Part shown: positions 1-5,198 of the stretch, in pieces
Layout: each line of letters begins with the position of its first letter
Position numbering within the stretch: position 1 is the stretch's first letter
Assembly (NCBI GenBank): GCA_037131065.1
Contig: JBAXRT010000136.1
Span: forward strand, 1-7,531
Direction: 5' to 3'
Source: JBAXRT01 sp037131065
GTDB taxonomy: Bacteria; Bacteroidota; Bacteroidia; Bacteroidales; FEN-979
DNA: 7,531 nt
Notes under the pieces: generated by a model
Told to the model about the DNA's origin: nothing
What the model saw: the letters and a program-made list of their open reading frames with translations, nothing else
Database searches by the model: none
Made by a program: the position numbers and the translations under genes

Positions 1-1052
1 ATCGACACATCGATCGATTGCTTGGCGCGGTTGATGTATGCGATGCAGGTGTCGTCAACCGCCCTGTATATCCAGATGGCTTTGGGACCTGTGGCAACCG
101 TGGTGTCGACCGGGCGGGTGAAGTAGATCTTCATCGTGCCGGAGGAGACCGACTCAGTGATGAAATTCTTGAGGCCGGAAAAGCCGGTATCGGGAGCGGC
201 CACCGAAAAGGCCTGCACATAGATCAGGTCGGAGGGGTTGAGACCGGTCAATGACATGGAATGGGTGAGGCCGGTTCCCGAAGATGGAATATGTCCCTGC
301 TCGAGTTGTGGTGTGCGCCCCCAGAAAAGTTCAGTCGTTCCTTCAATGTTTGTGGCCCAGCTCAGCGTAAAACCGGTTGTAGTAATGTTGCTCACAGACA
401 GTGGTTGTGTGAAAAGGATGGAACTTCCGGAAATAATATCATTTTTGTCTCTCAGCAGCAGTTGATATCCCGCAGCAGGGTCGGTATAATGATACTGGGA
501 ACAGATCCCGATAAGGGTAACTTCATCCGTCGGAATGATCTGGCCTACAAGGTTCGATAAGGTGTTTATCCTGATCTGAGCTGTTTCACCACTTCCTGTA
601 ATGTTATAGTTTGAATTCCCGGCAAATACCCCGCCGCCATTGACAAAGGTCACTTTCTCCATCTTTAACAACTCACCTTCAAATTCTTCTCTCATCTCAC
701 CTGGAGTTATAACGATGGGTTCGGGCAGTGGTTTGCCTGAACCCAGCTTGGTAAAGGAAGTCACAGGATCTATTTCTAAAAGCTGGTTCCAAAGTTTTAA
801 GGTTCCTGTGACAACAATTGAATCGCCTCTAAAAATGTCTGAGAAAGCATTATATTTATAAGCTGCAATGCCAGCTGATGCATCCTGTAAATAACGGATA
901 TCATTACCCAGTTCCGATCCATTTGTGACGATGCCCCTTACGGTCACTGTCGCACCCACGCCCATGGCCCTCGCTTCGGCTATTGTATTCTGCGCATAAC
1001 CCTGGAAACCAAGGAGAATCAAACCCATTAAAATAAAACCAATCTTCTTCAT
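1..1052 (-). CDS. Secreted OB-fold / fibronectin III / phospholipase D-like protein, C-terminus cut by window edge
   Basis: My reading of the minus strand gives an uninterrupted frame from ATG at 1052 to the left edge, 350 complete codons. It starts with a signal peptide (MKKIGFILMGLILLGF..., cleavage near YAQ-N, residue 21). Residues 22-105 look like a YhcR-type OB fold (TIAEARAMGVGATVTVRGIV, then YLQDASAGIAAY and GDSIVVTGTL). Residues 115-208 look like a second, weaker OB-like unit. Residues 210-297 resemble a fibronectin III module (SNITTTGFTLSW, TGLNPSDLIYVQA). From about 303 the sequence matches the entry to Bacteroidota PLD-like domains (MKIYFTRPVD, then DDTCIAYINRAKQSIDVS), but both HKD catalytic motifs would lie beyond the window. 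I infer an exported nuclease or phosphodiesterase; lipid hydrolysis is also possible. A C-terminal T9SS sorting domain would be expected but is not visible. It starts 70 bp after the receptor stop with no evident terminator between, so cotranscription is likely. The leader is AT-rich and lacks a Shine-Dalgarno sequence, normal for the phylum. Confidence 0.85.
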   Translation of the reverse strand, partial: MKKIGFILMGLILLGFQGYAQNTIAEARAMGVGATVTVRGIVTNGSELGNDIRYLQDASAGIAAYKYNAFSDIFRGDSIVVTGTLKLWNQLLEIDPVTSFTKLGSGKPLPEPIVITPGEMREEFEGELLKMEKVTFVNGGGVFAGNSNYNITGSGETAQIRINTLSNLVGQIIPTDEVTLIGICSQYHYTDPAAGYQLLLRDKNDIISGSSILFTQPLSVSNITTTGFTLSWATNIEGTTELFWGRTPQLEQGHIPSSGTGLTHSMSLTGLNPSDLIYVQAFSVAAPDTGFSGLKNFITESVSSGTMKIYFTRPVDTTVATGPKAIWIYRAVDDTCIAYINRAKQSIDVS

Positions 1053-1094
1053 AATTTCATATTTTTTATATCATTTTTCACTAACTGTATCACT

Positions 1095-1122
1095 TTATCC
1101 CCCATCTCCCATCCCCTATCTC
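1095..1122 (-). repeat. Degenerate heptamer tandem array, four units, after the receptor stop codon
   Basis: Read on the minus strand, these 28 bases divide exactly into four heptamers: GAGATAG, GGGATGG, GAGATGG, GGGATAA. They alternate GAG/GGG, so the array can also be read as two copies of a 14-bp unit. It begins directly after the TonB-receptor stop codon (TAA at 1125-1123) and ends about 42 bp before the start of the next gene. It contains three runs of G (4, 3 and 5). No stem-loop is evident. Function is unknown. Confidence 0.55.
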
Positions 1123-3996
1123 TTAATAACTAATCGCAATCGACGCATTAAACGTCCTCCCTGTCCCGAAAAAGACCCCTGCCGAGGCCGCATCAAAATT
1201 CGTCGTTGATGTGGAGTAAGAGTCATTGTTTTTGGCATCAGCGATATACTTCAGGTTGAACAGGTTCAGGACACTGGCACGTAAATCAAGCTTGAAGTTT
1301 TTGAAAGTAAACCGGTATCCTGCATTGAGATCGACAAGGTAATAGACCGGAAGCTGCCAGGAATCTGGCGGATTTCCATTTGAATCCATAAAATTCGGAG
1401 TCAGCGAGGTCGGGTCCATCTGAGAGTAGTTCTTTGCAAAGAGTGTGAAACTTCCGGAGACATAGAGATATTTGATGATCTCCCAGCGAAGGCTTTCCAT
1501 TAGCTGGAATTGTGCAGCATCTCCCACGTGAACACCCTTGGCATTGAAGGTAAGGCTGTCGAGGAGGATGCCCGTTGGATCATAAACATAGGCTGTGCCG
1601 CCGGATGTCCACCTCCAGTCGCCCCACGACACTACCTGGTCCCACTGAAGCTGCGGGATGGGTTTCCAACCAAACTCGATTTCAATTCCTTTATGGAATG
1701 CATCCACCCCATTGATGTTGGCCGGGTACTGGTCTCCGTCGATCATGACATAGAGGGGAGATTCGAGGGGTCTGTTTTTCCAGTAGGTGAGGTACCCATT
1801 GACATTAAGTGCAACCTTCTTGGTATTAAGGCTGTAGCCAAGTTCAAGCGCTTCGACAATTTCATTCTTCACATCCAGGTACTCCTTGTTGGCATTGTCA
1901 AAAACATTGTTAAAGCGCGGGGCTTTTGAAAGATAACCAAGGTTCAGGAAGACGTTGTTGTTTTTATTGATATTATAGTTCACCCCCCCTTTGACCGTAA
2001 ATCCGGGAAAATATTTCCAGCGGGTTGAGGTGTACTGCGAAGCAGAGGAGTTATTATCATACGGAGTAGAGCCGATGATCGACAGGGTGTCGGTCAGACT
2101 GCCGTAATGCTTGATGACGAACACCGTATCTCCTTTTGTATATTGCTGGTCGCCGTTCAGCATCGAGTAGGTGATGTTCTGTGCGCCGTTGTAATAGAAA
2201 ACATCTCCGTAGCCAACGGCCTGGGTGTAGGTATTTCCGTCGAGGACAATGTCCTTCTTCTTGAAATAATCCACTCTTTTGTAGGCCGAGAGGGCAGTAG
2301 TGAGGTTCAGGAAGGCGGTCCAGCGCTCTTTTTTGAATTCGAGCTGTGCAAAGATCCCGCCCCAGCGGACGAGCCCGTCGTTGTTGTAATAGATCTTGTC
2401 GCCGACCACCATGTTGTCGTACTGGTTTTTGTTGCGGTTGGCGTCGTCGCGTACGAAGTCGCCCCCGAGAAGGTCATAGACCTCTCCGTAGTGCTGGCCC
2501 TTGTAAGTTCTCAGGTCCAGGCCGCCGGAAAAGGTGAAGGCCGGGCTGATCTCCCAGCTGAAGGTTGAGAGCAGTCCGAACCAGTAGTGGTTGTTCACGC
2601 TGGCCCGGATGATCCCCTCGGAGCGGCGGGTGATGTCGGTCATGTTCCTGTCGTAATAACCCTGGTAATAGATCAGGCCGTTGGTGGGATCGGTGGTGAA
2701 GGTGGAGGTGATATAGGCCCCGCTTTTGGTGCTGGAAAAGTTGGTTGTCCCGCCCCCGTGGCCGATTGAGGTATAGAGAATATTGGACCAGTAGAACTTG
2801 TCGTTCACCCGCCAGAAATCACGGAGGCTGATCTGCGGTTTGAAGTAGTAGTTTTTGGATTGGGCGAGGGCTTCCGGGTTATCCTGGTAGACCTGTTCGC
2901 TGTTGGGACCCCAGTTCCAGCGGTTCACATATCCCCAGTTGGAGTTGTACCGCAGACCGTAGTTCCCCGACGAATCGGCCAGTCCCGGGCGGACGCCCTG
3001 TTTGATGGCATAATCCTTATCGAAGGTGGCAATTGATTTCATGTACGACCGCTGGGCGTGCTGCTGCGGCGCTCCCATGGCTGAAAAGGTAATGATATGA
3101 CGGCCGATCTTTTTATCGATCCTCAGGTAGGCGAACCATCCTTTTGTCCAGGTATTGTCAACCCATCCGCTGCCCTGCTTGTAGGAGCCTGCAACCGTGA
3201 TCCCCCAGCCGTGTTTCAGCTGGCCGGTGGTGACCCCGATGGAGGTTCTGAGATACCCGTCGCTTCCGAATTCCTGCTTGATGATCCCGCCCAGGTTCGC
3301 ATCGATCCCTTTGGTGATGATGTTCATGGTACCCCCGACCGACGGGAGCGCCAGTTTGGATGCGCCAAGGCCACGCTGGACCTGGATACTCCGTGTTACC
3401 GCATCGAGACCGAACCAATTGGACCAGTAAACCCATCCGTTTTCCATGTCATTGACAGGGATCCCATCGATCATCACGGCGAGGTTCCTCTGGCTGAACC
3501 CGCGGATATTGATACGCGCATCGCCGTCGCCCCCCCCCTGCCTGGTGGCATAAACACCGGGGGTTTTGTTCAGGATCATCGGAAGATCACGACTGGCAAG
3601 CTCCTCCTGTATCTGCAGCGGCTTTACGTTGGAGAAGGCCACCGGGGTCTCCCTGGTCTTCGCAACGTCACCGACAACCTCCACCTCAGTCAGGGTCGGG
3701 GTTTTGAGATTAAAATCCTGGGAGAATTCCCCTTTCTCCACGGTGACATCCACCTCCTGCTGGATATAACCTACGTAAGAAACCTTCAGGTGGTAGGTTC
3801 CCGGGTCGACCTTGATATAATATCTTCCATCCATGTCGGTCACAACACCCTTACCGGGCCCGAAGAGAATGGTGGCGCCGATGAGCGTTTCATTGGAACC
3901 GGCATCGGAAACCACGCCCCGGATCATACATTTCTGGGCAGCAAGCAGGAAAGGCAACAGAGCAGTGACAAGTAAAAGGGTAATACGTCTGATCAT
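1123..3996 (-). CDS. TonB-dependent outer-membrane receptor with carboxypeptidase-regulatory-like N-terminal domain
   Basis: This 957-residue protein is a TonB-dependent transporter, expected as a 22-strand beta-barrel in the outer membrane importing a ligand by TonB energy. Residues 1-21 are a signal peptide (cleavage after LLAAQ; no lipobox). Residues 24-98 are the carboxypeptidase-D regulatory-like domain (IRGVVSDAGSNETLIGATI, TDMDGRYYIKV, VSYVGY). Residues about 113-229 are the plug (DLPMILNKTPGVYATRQGGG, INIRGFSQRNLAVMIDGIPV, PSVGGTMNIITKG). The remainder is barrel, rich in alternating aromatic strands and ending in tyrosine (ASIAISY), as expected for BAM-assembled proteins. No susD lies next to it, so it is not a standard SusC glycan importer; its ligand cannot be read from the sequence. 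The ATG at 3996 is chosen because it places the signal peptide correctly. It lies 84 bp after the lamin-tail gene, across a hairpin, and 70 bp before the PLD-like gene. A G9 tract occurs in codons 153-156. Confidence 0.93.
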   Translation of the reverse strand: MIRRITLLLVTALLPFLLAAQKCMIRGVVSDAGSNETLIGATILFGPGKGVVTDMDGRYYIKVDPGTYHLKVSYVGYIQQEVDVTVEKGEFSQDFNLKTPTLTEVEVVGDVAKTRETPVAFSNVKPLQIQEELASRDLPMILNKTPGVYATRQGGGDGDARINIRGFSQRNLAVMIDGIPVNDMENGWVYWSNWFGLDAVTRSIQVQRGLGASKLALPSVGGTMNIITKGIDANLGGIIKQEFGSDGYLRTSIGVTTGQLKHGWGITVAGSYKQGSGWVDNTWTKGWFAYLRIDKKIGRHIITFSAMGAPQQHAQRSYMKSIATFDKDYAIKQGVRPGLADSSGNYGLRYNSNWGYVNRWNWGPNSEQVYQDNPEALAQSKNYYFKPQISLRDFWRVNDKFYWSNILYTSIGHGGGTTNFSSTKSGAYITSTFTTDPTNGLIYYQGYYDRNMTDITRRSEGIIRASVNNHYWFGLLSTFSWEISPAFTFSGGLDLRTYKGQHYGEVYDLLGGDFVRDDANRNKNQYDNMVVGDKIYYNNDGLVRWGGIFAQLEFKKERWTAFLNLTTALSAYKRVDYFKKKDIVLDGNTYTQAVGYGDVFYYNGAQNITYSMLNGDQQYTKGDTVFVIKHYGSLTDTLSIIGSTPYDNNSSASQYTSTRWKYFPGFTVKGGVNYNINKNNNVFLNLGYLSKAPRFNNVFDNANKEYLDVKNEIVEALELGYSLNTKKVALNVNGYLTYWKNRPLESPLYVMIDGDQYPANINGVDAFHKGIEIEFGWKPIPQLQWDQVVSWGDWRWTSGGTAYVYDPTGILLDSLTFNAKGVHVGDAAQFQLMESLRWEIIKYLYVSGSFTLFAKNYSQMDPTSLTPNFMDSNGNPPDSWQLPVYYLVDLNAGYRFTFKNFKLDLRASVLNLFNLKYIADAKNNDSYSTSTTNFDAASAGVFFGTGRTFNASIAISY
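3530..3538 (-). repeat. G9 homopolymer in the plug-domain codons of the TonB receptor
   Basis: Nine consecutive C on the plus strand, thus G9 on the coding strand, cover the end of codon 153 (CAG) and codons 154-156 (GGG GGG GGC, three glycines). The glycines belong to a plug motif usual in this receptor class, but the codon choice creates the longest homopolymer I noticed in the window. Such tracts are prone to slippage. Confidence 0.9.
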
Positions 3997-4027
3997 ATCT
4001 TCATAAATTTATTTGTTTGAGATAAGA

Positions 4028-4055
4028 TAGGGGCAAACATTGCTATTTGCCCCTA
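4028..4055 (-). terminator. Hairpin between the lamin-tail gene and the receptor gene; possible terminator or attenuator
   Basis: The arms TAGGGGCAAA (4028-4037) and TTTGCCCCTA (4046-4055) are perfect inverted repeats of 10 bp. In the minus-strand transcript the stem extends by an A-U and a U·G pair to 12 bp, closing on a GCAA tetraloop, a stable GNRA type; on the plus strand one of these would be a C·A mismatch, so the minus-strand RNA is favoured. It begins 25 bp after the lamin-tail stop and ends 31 bp before the receptor start. The sequence that follows (UCUUAUCUC) is only moderately U-rich, so termination may be partial, or it may be a structured leader of the receptor mRNA. Confidence 0.5.
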
Positions 4056-4080
4056 AATTCAAAGGATGGTGTATAAGATC

Positions 4081-5109
4081 CTAGTTGACGATGATCTTTT
4101 GTATCACCTGCTGGTTTGAACTGCTGGTTACCCTTACCAGGAAAATACCCGGAGAAAGATCATTAACTTTAACCATCACTTCACTTTGCCTCGAGTCGTA
4201 TTTCCTGAAGAAAATCGACTGCCCGGCAGGTGAAATAACCTCAACCGATGCCACAGTTGAAGTGGAGATCACGGTAAACTGCCCGTTAAGAACAGGATTT
4301 GGCTGAATAGTGATCTTTTCAGAGCGCTGGATCTCATTAACGGCCTGTGAGGTTTTACAATCGCACCAGTGGGAACCGAGGCTGTCGAAGAAATTGGCTG
4401 GCAGGGTATCATATTCCCTGAGTGCATAGAAACTATTTGGGATGCCTCCTGTAACTGAATCACCATAATGGTTCATGGCGATCCGGTCGATCCCGAACTT
4501 CACGGTATGCTTACGCACGAGGCTCTTACTTTTTGTAAGGTATTCACCGGTTCCAAGGATATAGGGCTTGGTATCGGTCCATGCTCCTGACGGGGTATAA
4601 GTTCCCTGCCAGTTCTTTGGCCTTACGCCGATCTCACCGAAGATGTCGATGTCTTTCCACGTGCCATCGTTCTGTTTCTTCTGGAGTGAAACAGCGTCAT
4701 CCCCGTTCCAGAAAACGCAGTTTCCGCCTGGTGTCGGGGGGGTGGTGCCGTAGGCATAGGGAGCCAGCCAGTTGGCCTTCTTCCTCAGTCCCGGCCATAC
4801 CATGGTGTCCTGTCCTGCAGGAATAGTATCCTGGATAATTACGAATGTTTTATACGGATCGATCGTCCCCATCGGATAAACCACATACTGGATATCCTGG
4901 TCGGAGGTCGAGCTCCCGTTGGAAAAACGGACGATGCGGTATACATTGTCCAGTGTTATCGGGCTGCTGGTGGGATTGTATAATTCCACACCCTTGTTGT
5001 TATTCCAGCCTTCGATATGTTCCGACATAAAAATGTCAGCACAGTTGGTTTGTGCAAAAAGGAATCCGGCCGGAAACAAAAGCGTTAAAAGAAGTAAAAG
5101 TTTTTTCAT
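4081..5109 (-). CDS. Secreted lamin-tail-domain protein with T9SS type A sorting domain
   Basis: A 342-residue exported protein. Residues 1-20 form a signal peptide (KK, leucine-rich core, cleavage at FAQ-T). Residues about 24-245 resemble a bacterial lamin-tail (LTD) domain: the opening strand IFMSEHIEGWNNNKGVELYN, then GDDAVSLQK (136-144) and DIFGEIGVRPKNW (155-167), in family order. Residues about 263-342 match the type A C-terminal signal of the type IX secretion system: a PNP turn (270-272), VEVISPAGQ, and LSPGIFLVRVTSSSNQQVIQKIIVN in the usual order. The protein should therefore pass through the T9SS and be released or anchored on the surface. Four cysteines follow the signal peptide (C23, C131, C249, C251) and could form disulfides. 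LTD domains often accompany secreted nucleases or serve as adhesion or cell-wall modules, but no catalytic motif is visible here, so binding is a more likely role than catalysis. The ATG at 5109 is fixed by the signal peptide. It lies 89 bp after mfd, with its own promoter candidate. Confidence 0.9.
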   Translation of the reverse strand: MKKLLLLLTLLFPAGFLFAQTNCADIFMSEHIEGWNNNKGVELYNPTSSPITLDNVYRIVRFSNGSSTSDQDIQYVVYPMGTIDPYKTFVIIQDTIPAGQDTMVWPGLRKKANWLAPYAYGTTPPTPGGNCVFWNGDDAVSLQKKQNDGTWKDIDIFGEIGVRPKNWQGTYTPSGAWTDTKPYILGTGEYLTKSKSLVRKHTVKFGIDRIAMNHYGDSVTGGIPNSFYALREYDTLPANFFDSLGSHWCDCKTSQAVNEIQRSEKITIQPNPVLNGQFTVISTSTVASVEVISPAGQSIFFRKYDSRQSEVMVKVNDLSPGIFLVRVTSSSNQQVIQKIIVN

Positions 5110-5150
5110 GTGATCTATTTTTAAGGTTTATAGGGTTGTTATCAATCTAA

Positions 5151-5158
5151 CAAAAATA
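5151..5158 (-). promoter_or_regulatory. Candidate Bacteroidota -7 element for the lamin-tail gene
   Basis: TATTTTTG on the minus strand matches the Bacteroidota -7 consensus TAnnTTTG exactly. It lies 41 bases before the start codon, which would give a leader of roughly 35-37 nt, a normal length. A TTTG -33 element at the usual distance is not seen (that region reads CCGTGA), and the match lies in a T-rich stretch where it may arise by chance. Confidence 0.4.
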
Positions 5159-5181
5159 AAAAAAGAATGATGGCGGATCAC
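5152..5181 (-). terminator. Weak candidate terminator of mfd
   Basis: After the mfd stop, the minus strand has a short stem GTGAT / ATCAT around loop CCGCC (5181-5167; one G·U pair, five pairs in all), followed by TC and a T7 run, then A and T5. The layout fits an intrinsic terminator, but the stem is short and poor in GC. It overlaps the -7 candidate for the next gene, so mfd may read through. Confidence 0.25.
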
Positions 5182-5198
5182 GGGTTATTTGATAAATG

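Noticed and set aside
1099..1116. G-quadruplex in the minus-strand G-rich array
   Set aside because: Only three runs of three or more G are present, so a standard three-tetrad quadruplex within one strand is not supported.
3097..3975. Open plus-strand frame of 292 codons opposite the receptor
   Set aside because: It lies opposite the signal peptide, plug and early barrel of an unmistakable TonB receptor; no signal, domain or leader supports it.
1123..3996. SusC-type glycan importer
   Set aside because: No SusD-like lipoprotein follows in the window; the next gene downstream is an OB-fold/PLD-like protein.
3993..4004. Four-codon upstream frame (ATGAAGATATGA) overlapping the receptor start codon
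   Set aside because: The overlap of its stop with the start ATG is suggestive of coupling, but so short a frame is easily due to chance in an AT-rich leader.
4024..4070. Promoter for the receptor gene (TTTG ... AATGTTTG, 18-base spacing, minus strand)
   Set aside because: The -7 element has a mismatch at its first base and it falls inside the hairpin; too weak to annotate.
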